From: Desulfobacterales bacterium
GTDB lineage: Bacteria; Desulfobacterota; Desulfobacteria; Desulfobacterales; SpSt-501
Direction of reading: 5' to 3'
DNA length: 42,281 nucleotides
Assembly: GCA_025454255.1 (NCBI GenBank)
Contig: JALOOU010000015.1
Coordinates: 1 to 42,281 of the forward strand
Positions 35,413 to 42,281 of the stretch are shown here, piece after piece. The notes beneath the pieces are model-generated. The model saw nothing but the letters and a program-made list of their open reading frames with translations, made no database searches and was not told the DNA's origin. The translations under genes and the position numbers were made by a program. How positions within the stretch are numbered: the first letter of the stretch is position 1; every line of letters starts with the position of its first letter.

Positions 35413-35473
35413 AGGGGGCTGGGTTTCGCGGGGTCAAGGGTTCACGTGAACCTGCCTTGACTCCCGGCCCCCT
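35413..35473 (+). other. Nested hairpin between flgE and flbD
   Basis: Three coaxial stems: outer 35413-35423 with 35463-35473 (11 pairs, one G-T), middle GTCAAGG 35433-35439 with CCTTGAC 35455-35461, and an inner perfect palindrome GGTTCACGTGAACC at 35439-35452. There is no T-run, so a termination role is doubtful; an RNA processing or stability element is likelier. Confidence 0.55.
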
Positions 35474-35515
35474 GCTTCCGCGACGAGCCGATCTCAACAG
35501 ATTCGACTGCCTCAC

Positions 35516-35533
35516 GGCAAAAGGCCTTTTGCC
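35516..35533 (+). promoter_or_regulatory. Perfect palindrome covering the flbD ribosome-binding site
   Basis: GGCAAAAGGCCTTTTGCC is an 18-base perfect palindrome that abuts the flbD ATG at 35534. The only purine-rich ribosome-binding site (AAAAGG) lies in its left arm. In RNA it would fold as a 7-bp stem with a GGCC loop, masking that site. Confidence 0.55.
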
Positions 35534-35767
35534 ATGATCAAAGTGACGCGATTGAACAACTCGGTGCTGCAGATCAATGCCGAAACCATCCAGTCGGTCG
35601 AGGCCAACCCCGACACCGTGATCACCTTCATCAACCGCGACCGGCTGCTGGTGAAAGAGCCGGTGGAGGAGGTGGCCCAACGGATCGTGCAGTACCGCCG
35701 CATCCTGATGCATCAGAGCCCGTCCGCGGGGCCGCCTGGGGCCTCCGGATGGCTGCCGGCGGCCTGA
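35534..35767 (+). CDS. flbD: FlbD-family flagellar protein
   Basis: A 77-residue protein. The pattern MIKVTRLNNSVLQINAETI, then ESVEANPDTVITF-like and RLLVKEPVEEVAQRIVQYRR, is the small FlbD family found between flgE and motA/fliL in many bacteria. It is unrelated to the Caulobacter activator of the same name. The function is unclear; it is thought to aid motor or stator assembly. The last 20 residues (Pro/Gly/Ala-rich) extend beyond the family's usual end. Confidence 0.85.
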   Translation: MIKVTRLNNSVLQINAETIQSVEANPDTVITFINRDRLLVKEPVEEVAQRIVQYRRILMHQSPSAGPPGASGWLPAA

Positions 35768-35794
35768 CCCGACGGCGGGCCGCCCGCTGCCAAC

Positions 35795-35808
35795 GTCAAC
35801 GCCTTGAC
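35795..35808. promoter_or_regulatory. Perfect FleQ-box-like dyad
   Basis: GTCAACGCCTTGAC has both five-base half-sites intact with a 4-base centre. It lies about 190 bases upstream of the sigma-54 promoter at 35988, a typical enhancer distance. Confidence 0.65.
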
Positions 35809-35987
35809 TGGCCGCGGTCAAATCTCGCGACAGCCGCGCCCCACTGCATGCGCCGTGCGGCCCCCGACGCCGTCTCCGCCGAACGCCCGGCCCGGCCCTC
35901 CGCCGCCCGGGCGCCCGCCCGGTCCCTTTTTTCCCGCCTGTTTTCCGCCGTTTGCCGCGGGCGATCGTCTCCCCTGTTCCCGTTGCA

Positions 35988-36003
35988 TGGCATGCTCCTT
36001 GCT
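35988..36003 (+). promoter_or_regulatory. Sigma-54 promoter of the fliL operon
   Basis: TGGCATGCTCCTTGCT matches both elements with GG-N10-GC spacing. Transcription would begin near 36014, about 105 nt before fliL, and serve fliL-M-N-O-P-Q-R-flhB. Confidence 0.75.
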
Positions 36004-36118
36004 TTAATCGAGGTTGCAGGGGACGGGTGCGCCGGCCGGCCGAGGCCGTCGGCCCGCCCCGGCGCCGGTGTTCGACCCGGCAAACCACTTCCGACGACGG
36101 CGAAGGAAAGCACGAGCC

Positions 36119-36586
36119 ATGTCCAACAAACTGCCGGTGATTCTGTTGGGCGTGCTCCTCCTGCTGATGCTCGGCATGGGGGGCGGCCTGTTCATGATCT
36201 GGAGCAAAGTCGCGGCCATCGACGCACTGGCGGCCCGCGAGGGGGGCGGCGCGCCGGAGGCGGGCAAGGGCAAGCCGGAGGAGGTCAAACCGGTCGTCTC
36301 GCTCGAGACCTTCATTGTGAACCTGGCCGACCCCGGCGGGGGCCGCTATCTGCGGGTGACGATGGATTTGGAAACGGCCGGCAAGCCGGCGGCCGATGAG
36401 ATCGGCAAACGCGTGCCCCAGCTGCGGGATGCGGTGCTCATGATCCTGCCGACCAAGCGCTTTGCCGACATCAACACCCTGGAAGGCAAAACCGCCCTGC
36501 GCGAGGAGATCATCGGCGCCATCAACGGGATGCTGGGGACCGCCGCGGTCTCCCGGATCTTTTTCAAAGAGTTCGTCATCCAATAG
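36119..36586 (+). CDS. fliL: Flagellar basal body-associated protein FliL
   Basis: The start is ATG 36119 (155 residues), with GGAAAG nine bases upstream and the promoter excluding much earlier starts. A single membrane segment (about 7-28) follows a short cytoplasmic tail, then a flexible Gly/Glu/Lys linker. The periplasmic domain has SLETFIVNLADPGGGRYLRV, MDLE, LRDAVLMIL and the end INGMLGTAAVSRIFFKEFVIQ, the FliL signature. FliL rings surround stator units. Confidence 0.92.
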   Translation: MSNKLPVILLGVLLLLMLGMGGGLFMIWSKVAAIDALAAREGGGAPEAGKGKPEEVKPVVSLETFIVNLADPGGGRYLRVTMDLETAGKPAADEIGKRVPQLRDAVLMILPTKRFADINTLEGKTALREEIIGAINGMLGTAAVSRIFFKEFVIQ

Positions 36587-36596
36587 CCGGCCGACC

Positions 36597-37574
36597 ATGC
36601 CCGACCAGATCCTGACCCAGGAGGAAATCGACGCGCTGCTCTCCGCCATGGACCGCGGCGACGTGGACCTCGAACAGAGCAAGGCCGCCGCGGAGGTTGC
36701 GCCCTACGACCTCACGGCGCAGAACACCCTGCGGCGCGACCAGTTCAGCGCGCTGGAGGAAGTCAACGACAAGTTCGCCGGCCTCATGAACGCCGCGCTC
36801 TCGGCGATGCTGCAGCGGCCGATCGAAGTGAGCTTCGTCTCCACCGAAACGGTGAAGTACCAGCAGTGCATCGGCGCCTGGTCCAGTCCGACGAGCTTCA
36901 TCCTCTTCACCATGGAACCGCTGATCGGCGCGGCGCTGCTGGCGATCGAGCCGGGACTGGTCTTCTCGCTCATCGACTGCATGTTCGGCGGCCAGGGCAA
37001 GCCGGTCAGCCGCATCCGCGAGTTCACGCTGGTGGAGCAGCGCATGATCCGCCGGTTCGCCACGGAGGTCCTGGCCCAGCTGCAGAAAGCCTGGCAGATC
37101 GTCCAGCCGGTTAAAATCGGCATCCGAAAAACAGAGACAAAGCCGGAGTACGTGCACTTGGTGTCGCCCCACGACGTGATGCGCGTGATCGTGTTTGAGG
37201 TGAAAGGCAAGGAGTTTTCGGGCAATCTGCAGTTTTGCATCCCGCTGCTGATGCTCGAGCCGATCAAGGAGAAGCTCTCGTCGAGGTACCAGCGCGAAAA
37301 GGACATCGAGAACACTTGGAGCCGGCAGCTGCAGCGGCTGCTGATGAACACCCCGGTCACCCTCATCGCCGAGCTCGGCCGCACCCGCCGGACGATCGGG
37401 CAGGTGCTGAGCCTTCAGGTCGGCGATGTGGTTGCCCTGCCGAGCGGCCCGGACGACCAGATCGTCGTGGCGGTCGACCGCGTGCCGAAGTTCCTGGCCT
37501 ACCCCGGCGCGATCAAGGGCAGCCGGGCCATTGAAATCGCAGCAGCGCTCAACCGCGACGGAGGCATAGTCTGA
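36597..37574 (+). CDS. fliM: Flagellar motor switch protein FliM
   Basis: A 325-residue protein. The N-terminal QILTQEEIDALLSAM is the CheY-P-binding peptide. The central CheC-like domain follows (VSFVSTETVKYQQCIGAW, LVFSLIDCMFGGQGKP), and the C-terminal SpoA domain has GDVVALPSGPDDQIVVAVD. The start at 36597 is chosen because this peptide begins there; the ribosome-binding site is weak, so it may rely on coupling to fliL, which ends 10 bases earlier. The intact CheY-binding motif implies conventional chemotactic switching. Confidence 0.96.
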   Translation: MPDQILTQEEIDALLSAMDRGDVDLEQSKAAAEVAPYDLTAQNTLRRDQFSALEEVNDKFAGLMNAALSAMLQRPIEVSFVSTETVKYQQCIGAWSSPTSFILFTMEPLIGAALLAIEPGLVFSLIDCMFGGQGKPVSRIREFTLVEQRMIRRFATEVLAQLQKAWQIVQPVKIGIRKTETKPEYVHLVSPHDVMRVIVFEVKGKEFSGNLQFCIPLLMLEPIKEKLSSRYQREKDIENTWSRQLQRLLMNTPVTLIAELGRTRRTIGQVLSLQVGDVVALPSGPDDQIVVAVDRVPKFLAYPGAIKGSRAIEIAAALNRDGGIV

Positions 37575-37576
37575 AG

Positions 37577-37933
37577 ATGACCACCGCAACCGAGACCCCC
37601 CCCGGGGCCACTACTGAGGCCGGCCGCAAGGCCGCCGGCCCCGCCCCCGGCAGCGCATCTCCGGCTCCGGCCGCCGCCAGCATGGAGTTCATTTTGGACG
37701 TGCCGCTCGAGGTCACGGTGGAGCTGGGGCGAACCAAGCTGCTGGTGCACGAGCTGTTGAAGCTGGGACAGGGTTCGGTCGTCGAGCTCTCCAAGCTGGC
37801 CGGCGAGGCCTTGGAGATCTTCGCCAACCAGAAGCTCATCGCCCGGGGCGAGGCGGTGGTGAGCAACGACAAATACGGCGTGCGCCTGACCGAGGTGGTC
37901 AGCCCCACGGAACGCATCGAGAGGCTGCGATGA
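37577..37933 (+). CDS. fliN: Flagellar motor switch protein FliN
   Basis: A 118-residue protein. A variable Ala/Pro-rich head (about 1-35) precedes the SpoA domain: ILDVPLEVTVELGRTKLLVH, LKLGQGSVVELSKLAGE, IFANQKLIARGEAVV and YGVRLTEVVSPTERIERL. FliN forms the bottom of the C-ring and docks FliH. The fliN stop overlaps the fliO ATG by four bases. Confidence 0.96.
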   Translation: MTTATETPPGATTEAGRKAAGPAPGSASPAPAAASMEFILDVPLEVTVELGRTKLLVHELLKLGQGSVVELSKLAGEALEIFANQKLIARGEAVVSNDKYGVRLTEVVSPTERIERLR

Positions 37934-38307
37934 GCGCTCCGCCCGAGCTGTTCCCCGCGGCACTGAAGATGCTGGCGGCGCTGGCGGCGGTGCTGGGCGG
38001 GCTGTTCGCGGCGGTCACCCTCGCCCGGCGCTATTTTCAGCGCTCGGGCGCCGTCGGCGGGGATCCCCTGGTGCGGGTGGTCGCCTCGCACTTCATCGGC
38101 ATCAAGAAGGCGGTGACCCTGGTGGAGATCCCGGGCGCGGTCCTGGTGCTGGGGGTCGCCGGCGACCGGATCCAGCTGCTCGACCGGATCGACGACCCGG
38201 AGACCCTGGGCCGGATCCAGCGGCGCGGGCCGCGGCCGGCGGCATCGTTCGCCGAGCAATTAGGCCGTTTGACCGCGCGCAGGAGGGGCGCCGCGCATGA
38301 GGAGTGA
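37930..38307 (+). CDS. fliO: Flagellar export assembly protein FliO
   Basis: A 125-residue protein with one membrane segment (about 11-32) and a cytoplasmic part. GDPLVRVVASHFIGIKKAV, LVEIPGAVLVLGVAGDRI, and LLDRIDDPE match the FliO pattern of a small beta-rich domain. FliO scaffolds FliP assembly. It overlaps fliN by four bases and fliP by eleven. Confidence 0.88.
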   Translation: MSAPPELFPAALKMLAALAAVLGGLFAAVTLARRYFQRSGAVGGDPLVRVVASHFIGIKKAVTLVEIPGAVLVLGVAGDRIQLLDRIDDPETLGRIQRRGPRPAASFAEQLGRLTARRRGAAHEE

Positions 38308-39112
38308 GGGCGGGAGGTCATTGCCAAAGCATGCCGCGGGGCAACGCCCGCGTCGCGCGGCCCCCGTCGTGTGGGCGCTGCTGCTGGTGCTGCTTCTTCC
38401 GGCGGCGGCCCCGGCCCAGGCGCCGAATCCGCTGGTCGCCACCCCGGCGCTCTCGATCGGAGTGAGCCCCGGCGACGACGCCTCGCGCTCCACGGTGGTG
38501 CTTCAACTTTTCCTGTTGATGACGGTGCTCTCGCTCGCGCCGGCCATCCTGATCATGGTCACCTCCTTTACCCGCATCGTCATCGTGCTCTCGCTGCTGC
38601 GCCGGGCCCTCGGCACGATGCAGCTGCCCTCCAACCAGATCGTGATCGGGCTGTCGCTCTTTCTGACCGTCTTCATCATGGCGCCGGTCTGGCAGAAGAT
38701 CAATGCGGAGGCCCTCCAGCCCTATCTGGACCGCAAGATCGGCAACCAGCAGGCCTTCGACAACGCCGTCGTCCCCTTGCGCGAGTTCATGTTCAAGCAG
38801 ACCCGCGAAAAGGACCTCGCCCTGTTCGTCGAGATCGCCAAGGTGCCGCGGCCGCGCAACGCGCAGGAGGTCCCGACCAGCGTGCTCGTGCCGGCCTTCA
38901 TCATCAGCGAGGTCAAGACGGCCTTCGAGATCGGGCTGCTGCTCTACGTGCCGTTTCTGATCATCGACATGGTGGTGGCGGCGGTCCTGCTCTCCATGGG
39001 CATGATGATGCTGCCGCCCATCATGGTCTCGCTGCCCTTCAAGCTGCTGCTCTTCGTTCTGGCCGACGGGTGGTACCTGCTGATCGGCTCCCTGGTCAAA
39101 AGCTTCGGTTGA
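38297..39112 (+). CDS. fliP: Flagellar type III export gate protein FliP
   Basis: A 271-residue protein. The first 41 residues are a basic start and a hydrophobic core ending APAQA, a cleavable signal peptide as known for FliP. LLMTVLSLAPAILIMVTSFT, RIVIVLSLLRRALGT, LPSNQIVIGLSLFLTVFIMA, and VLVPAFIISEVKTAFEIG are family landmarks. It pairs with FliQ and FliR to form the export channel. The N-terminal residues overlap fliO in another frame, so a start a few codons later is possible. Confidence 0.95.
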   Translation: MRSEGGRSLPKHAAGQRPRRAAPVVWALLLVLLLPAAAPAQAPNPLVATPALSIGVSPGDDASRSTVVLQLFLLMTVLSLAPAILIMVTSFTRIVIVLSLLRRALGTMQLPSNQIVIGLSLFLTVFIMAPVWQKINAEALQPYLDRKIGNQQAFDNAVVPLREFMFKQTREKDLALFVEIAKVPRPRNAQEVPTSVLVPAFIISEVKTAFEIGLLLYVPFLIIDMVVAAVLLSMGMMMLPPIMVSLPFKLLLFVLADGWYLLIGSLVKSFG

Positions 39113-39124
39113 AAGGCACGCACG

Positions 39125-39394
39125 ATGAACGCCGACTACATTACGGGGTTTTTCTTCGAAGCCATCAAGGTCACCATTCTGCTGGCATCGCCGATGCTTC
39201 TGGCCGGACTCGCGGTCGGCCTGATGGTCAGCATCTTCCAGTCGGCCACCTCCATCAACGAGATGACGCTCACCTTCATCCCGAAGATGCTGGCGGTGGC
39301 GGCGGCCCTGATCTTCTTCTTCCCCTGGATGATGCAGACCATCGTCGGTTTCACCGAGCAGATGTTCATGAACATGAACCAGTTCATCCGCTGA
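39125..39394 (+). CDS. fliQ: Flagellar type III export gate protein FliQ
   Basis: An 89-residue protein with two membrane helices (about 15-38 and 55-76). VTILLASPMLLAGLAVGLMV, SIFQSATSINEMTLTFIPK and FPWMMQTIVGFTEQMF are typical. It starts 12 bases after fliP. Confidence 0.95.
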   Translation: MNADYITGFFFEAIKVTILLASPMLLAGLAVGLMVSIFQSATSINEMTLTFIPKMLAVAAALIFFFPWMMQTIVGFTEQMFMNMNQFIR

Positions 39395-39422
39395 GTCGGG
39401 CGGCTCCGGGGATCGTGCGCCC

Positions 39423-40202
39423 ATGGTCTCTCTGGCGGTTTCGCTGCCGCAGCTGCAGCTGTTCTTTCTGGTCTTTCTGCGGACCGGCGCGTTTCTGATG
39501 TCCCTGCCCATCTTCAACGCCCCCAGCGTGCCCGTGCTCTTCCGCATCGGGTTCGCCGTGTGCGCCAGCCTGCTGCTGCTGCCGGTGCTGCCCCCCTTCA
39601 GCCTGCCCTATCTGTCGGACGGCTTCAGCCTGGGGGTGGCGGCGGCCGGCGAGATCCTGCTGGGGCTGTTGGCCGGGATGGCCGTGCGGCTGGTGTTCGA
39701 GGGTTTGCAGCTGGCCGGACTGGTGGCCGGCTATCAGATGGGTCTTGCCATCGCCGAGGTGATCGACCCGGCCTCCGAGGAGCAGGTGGCCCTGCTCTCC
39801 CATTTCAACACGCTGGTGGCCACGCTGATATTTCTCGCGATCAACGGCCATCACGCCTTCATCCGCTGTCTGGTCGAGAGCTACGAAATCGTGCCCCCGA
39901 TCGGCTTCCATGTGCACGGGCCGGTGCTGGAGCGGCTGATCCGGCTGAGCGCCGAGGTGTTCATCGTCGGCGTGAAGGCCGGGGCGCCGATCATCGTGGC
40001 CCTGATGTTGAGCACGGTCGGCTTCGGTCTGATGGCGCGCACCGTGCCCCAGATGAACATCTTCATCGTCTCGATGCCGCTCAACATCGGCATCGGGCTG
40101 CTGTTCATCGGCTTGAGCCTGCCGCACCTGGCCGGCTACATGGGGGACCTCTTCGGGGCGACGGCCAAAAACGCGCTCGCGCTGCTGCGCGCCGTGCCCT
40201 GA
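39423..40202 (+). CDS. fliR: Flagellar type III export gate protein FliR
   Basis: A 259-residue integral membrane protein. The beginning LQLFFLVFLRTGAFLMSLPI, then GEILLGLLAGMAVRLVFEGL and QLAGLVAGYQMGLAIA, and the end FIVSMPLNIGIGLLFIGLSL match FliR. It follows fliQ by 28 bases and precedes flhB by 12, the conserved export-gate order. Confidence 0.95.
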   Translation: MVSLAVSLPQLQLFFLVFLRTGAFLMSLPIFNAPSVPVLFRIGFAVCASLLLLPVLPPFSLPYLSDGFSLGVAAAGEILLGLLAGMAVRLVFEGLQLAGLVAGYQMGLAIAEVIDPASEEQVALLSHFNTLVATLIFLAINGHHAFIRCLVESYEIVPPIGFHVHGPVLERLIRLSAEVFIVGVKAGAPIIVALMLSTVGFGLMARTVPQMNIFIVSMPLNIGIGLLFIGLSLPHLAGYMGDLFGATAKNALALLRAVP

Positions 40203-40214
40203 GGCGGGAAGCGC

Positions 40215-41288
40215 ATGGCGGAGACCAGCGGACAGGAGCGGACCGAACGGGCCACCGGCAAGCGGCGCCAGGAGGCGCGCCGGCGCGGCCAGGTGGCGCT
40301 GAGCCGTGAGATCCCCTCCGCGCTGATCCTGATGACGGCCCTGGGGGTCTTTCATTTTGCGGGCAGCGGAATCTTCGAGCGCTGCCGGGCGCTCGTGGGC
40401 GGCTTTTTCGGCAACCTGCACACGCTGCGCCTGGCGACCATCGCCGAAGCCGGCGCGCTCGCCGACGCGTTGTTCGAGACGGTGATGCTGCTGCTGCTGC
40501 CGGTGTTCCTGCCGCTGCTGGTGGTCGGGTTCATCGGCAACGTCGTCCAGATCGGCTTCGAGGCGCACGCGGAGGCCCTGGCGCCGAAATTCTCCAAGCT
40601 GAACCCGGTTGCGGGGATCAAGCGGCTGGTGTCGCTGCGCTCGCTGGTCGAGCTGGTCAAGTCGATCCTGAAGATCCTCATCGTCGGCGGCATCGCGTAT
40701 GCGGTGGTGTCCGGGTTCTTGAAGGATTTCCCGGCGCTGGTGCGCTATGACCTCGTCGCGCTGTGGACCTTCACCCACCGGGCCGCGTTCAAGATCATTT
40801 TCTACGTCTGCCTGGCGCTGCTGGCGCTGGCGGTGCTCGACTACCTCTACCAGCGCTGGCAGTACGAGCAGAGCCTGAAGATGACCAAGCAGGAGGTCAA
40901 GGACGAACGCAAGCAGAGCGAAGGCGACCCCAAGGTCAAGGCGCGCATCCGCAGCCTGCAGCGCCAGACGGCCTACCACCGCATGATGGCCGAAGTGCCC
41001 AAGGCCGACGTGGTCATCACCAACCCGACCCATCTGGCCGTCGCCCTCAAGTTCCGCTCGGAGGAGATGCCCGCGCCGCAGGTGGTGGCCAAAGGGGCGG
41101 GCACGATCGCCGAGCGCATCCGCGAGACCGCCCGCGAGCACGACGTGCCGATCGTCGAAAACAAGCCCCTGGCACAGGCCCTCTTCAAGATGGCGGAGCT
41201 GGGCGACTACGTGCCCGTCGAGCTCTACCGCGCCGTGGCCGAAGTGCTGGCCTACATCTACCGGCTCAAGGGCAAGCTCGGCGCGTGA
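40215..41288 (+). CDS. flhB: Flagellar export specificity switch protein FlhB
   Basis: A 357-residue protein with four membrane segments in the first 210 residues and a cytoplasmic domain. The N-terminus GQERTERATGKRRQEARRRG is the usual signature. Near residue 269 the autocleavage motif NPTH is intact (VVITNPTHLAVAL), so the hook-to-filament switch triggered by FliK should work. GDPKVKARIRSLQRQ and ENKPLAQALFKMAELGDYVP are conserved. It closes the fliL transcription unit. Confidence 0.96.
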   Translation: MAETSGQERTERATGKRRQEARRRGQVALSREIPSALILMTALGVFHFAGSGIFERCRALVGGFFGNLHTLRLATIAEAGALADALFETVMLLLLPVFLPLLVVGFIGNVVQIGFEAHAEALAPKFSKLNPVAGIKRLVSLRSLVELVKSILKILIVGGIAYAVVSGFLKDFPALVRYDLVALWTFTHRAAFKIIFYVCLALLALAVLDYLYQRWQYEQSLKMTKQEVKDERKQSEGDPKVKARIRSLQRQTAYHRMMAEVPKADVVITNPTHLAVALKFRSEEMPAPQVVAKGAGTIAERIRETAREHDVPIVENKPLAQALFKMAELGDYVPVELYRAVAEVLAYIYRLKGKLGA

Positions 41289-41516
41289 CCCCGCGGCGAC
41301 GAGCGCAGCGGGCCGCCGCCCGGGTAGCAGACGGCGGCGCCCGACCCCATGGCGCTGCCCGCCGCCTGCGCCGGCGGCGCGTCCGCGCCCGCGTTCAGCT
41401 GAGCGTGAGCGTCTTCCCGCCCCGATCCGCTGCCAGTCCCGGCGCCCCGCGACAGAGTGCGCGTTCACCTGCCGCGGCGACATGCCCGCGCCCCGTCAGA
41501 CCGCCGGCGTCGGGTG

Positions 41517-41534
41517 CCGACAAAAAATTGTCGG
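41517..41534. other. Inverted repeat CCGACAA-N4-TTGTCGG
   Basis: A perfect 7-bp arm on each side of AAAA, about 225 bases upstream of the sigma-54-type promoter of flhA. The core GACAA-N4-TTGTC resembles the FleQ box with one base swapped in each half. It could be an operator or a hairpin; no T-run follows. Confidence 0.4.
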
Positions 41535-41757
41535 GCCGCCTCCGCGGCCGCATGCGCCGGGGCGGACGCGGCCGGAAACACGGCCGGCGCCTCCGGCCTC
41601 CCCGTTGCACGCTGCCGGCCGACCTCCGCCGCGCGGTGCCTCCGGCCGGCGGCCGCCCCCGGGGGGCGCCATGACGCCGACTGCCTAACTACATGCCGAT
41701 ACCGTCCGCGGGCCCAAAACCTGCACCCCGCAAGGATTTTTAAAAGTGCGGCGCAGG

Positions 41758-41773
41758 CGGCATGGAAAATGCA
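41758..41773 (+). promoter_or_regulatory. Sigma-54-type promoter of flhA
   Basis: CGGCATGGAAAATGCA has GGCA and GG-N10-GC spacing but ATGC in place of TTGC at -12. It lies about 60 bases upstream of the flhA ATG. Confidence 0.5.
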
Positions 41774-41831
41774 CAGAGTGGCTTCGGTTGCGGCAGCGAC
41801 GCTGACACCCTGAACGGAGGATCCCAGGCCC

Positions 41832-42281
41832 ATGAGCACGGCTCAAATCGCACCGGCCGCCGGCGCGATTCCCTTCTTGACCAAAAACAGCGATGTCTCC
41901 CTGGCCGGGGCCGTGGTGTGCATCCTGTTGTTCATGGTCATGCCGGTGCCCACGATCCTGCTCGACCTGCTGCTGGCGTTCAGCATCAGCTTTTCGCTGA
42001 TCATCCTGCTGGTGGCCATGTACGTGCAGCGGCCGCTGGAGTTGTCCTCCTTTCCGTCCATCCTGCTGCTGACCACCCTTTTTAGGCTTTCGCTCAACAT
42101 CGCCACCACGCGCGCCATCCTGCTCAACGGCCACGAGGGCGTTTCGGCCGCGGGCAGCGTCATCAAGGCCTTCGGCAGCTTTGTGGTCGGCGGCAACTAC
42201 GTGGTCGGCTTCATCGTCTTCGTGATTCTGGTGGTGATCAACTTCGCCGTCATCACCAAAGGCGCGGGCCGCATCGCCGAG
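41832..42281 (+). CDS. flhA: Flagellar export gate protein FlhA, N-terminal part (runs off window)
   Basis: The frame is open from ATG 41832, with GGAGG eleven bases upstream, to the window edge: the first 150 residues of a protein of usually about 690. [59 protein letters not shown] and [20 protein letters not shown] are the first membrane helices of FlhA, and the FPSxLLxTTLxRLxLNxxxTR signature is intact. FlhA forms the nonameric export gate. It has its own promoter after a 543-base gap. Confidence 0.95.
   Translation, partial: MSTAQIAPAAGAIPFLTKNSDVSLAGAVVCILLFMVMPVPTILLDLLLAFSISFSLIILLVAMYVQRPLELSSFPSILLLTTLFRLSLNIATTRAILLNGHEGVSAAGSVIKAFGSFVVGGNYVVGFIVFVILVVINFAVITKGAGRIAE

Larger units (their letters stand above)
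35768..36118. other. 351-base region between flbD and fliL (usual place of motA/motB)
   Basis: It contains no motor genes or other supported gene. It holds a perfect FleQ-box-like dyad (35795-35808), a further GTCAA at 35817-35821 and an excellent sigma-54 promoter at 35988. Confidence 0.7.
41289..41831. other. 543-base region between flhB and flhA
   Basis: Very GC-rich at first, then AT-richer near 41690-41780. No gene is supported. It holds the inverted repeat at 41517-41534, arms CCGCA/TGCGG around a T-rich centre near 41728-41751 and a sigma-54-type promoter at 41758. Confidence 0.55.

Noticed and set aside
39384..41483. 699-residue minus-strand open frame across fliR and flhB
   Set aside because: His/Gln/Arg/Gly-rich antisense translation of two certain genes in high-GC DNA; no domain or ribosome-binding site.
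41695..41702. GCCGATAC resembling a sigma-28 -10 box upstream of flhA
   Set aside because: No TAAA-like -35 about 15 bases upstream; the nearby sigma-54-type site is a better promoter candidate.

Overview
The window is a high-GC bacterial chromosome segment. It carries a flagellar protein-modification island (about 1-17.6 kb), a flagellin locus (17.6-19.5 kb), a regulatory block (19.6-24.5 kb) and most of the structural and export genes of a polar-type flagellum (24.5-42.3 kb, running off the right edge inside flhA). The order flgB-flgC-fliE-F-G-H-I-J-fliK-flgD-flgE-flbD-fliL-M-N-O-P-Q-R-flhB-flhA, the sigma-54 promoters, and the large TPR/glycosyltransferase proteins suggest a member of the Desulfobacterota (deltaproteobacteria) or a close relative. 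The fliC-flbT-flaF trio is a module best known from alphaproteobacteria, so the taxonomic inference is soft. No tRNA, rRNA, CRISPR or insertion sequence was seen.

Modification island. From the left: the tail of an FkbM-type methyltransferase; a giant two-domain GT-B glycosyltransferase fused to TPRs; a GT2 glycosyltransferase with TPRs; a convergent 1243-residue protein made of two tandem TPR + GT9-like units; a GT2 enzyme and an exostosin-like protein (4-base overlap); two methyltransferases on the minus strand, one bifunctional; a GT4 glycosyltransferase; and a third TPR + GT9-like protein behind flaF. The location beside fliC suggests these genes build and methylate a flagellin glycan. That substrate is inferred from context.

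Flagellin and regulators. fliC (minus strand) has an excellent sigma-28 promoter, a leader of about 140 nt with a hairpin, and a strong hairpin separating it from flbT and flaF. On the plus strand follow a small protein and an HDOD protein, then two sigma-54 activators. The first resembles the AAA+ and Fis parts of FleQ/FlrA but lacks an N-terminal domain. The second resembles FleR/FlrC, but its receiver domain has alanine in place of the phospho-acceptor aspartate, and no histidine kinase gene lies beside it.

Cis-regulatory code. Ten sites fit the sigma-54 -24/-12 pattern (GG-N10-GC), nine in intergenic regions and one in the 3' end of the second activator ahead of flgB. Several share an extended GGCATGC. 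Four dyads of the form GTCAA-N4-NTGAC, closely matching the known FleQ box, lie upstream of these promoters, including between both divergent promoter pairs. This points to one FleQ-like/sigma-54 regulon controlling both flagellum assembly and flagellin modification, with sigma-28 used for fliC. Several start codons (14314, 14679, 23009, 31283, 36119) were placed by the promoter positions and ribosome-binding sites.

Structural block. The rod, MS-ring, switch, export and hook genes are tightly packed, often overlapping by 1-11 bases, with promoters ahead of flgB, fliK, fliL and flhA. motA/motB, usually found between flbD and fliL in this layout, are absent. That place is taken by a 351-base regulatory region.
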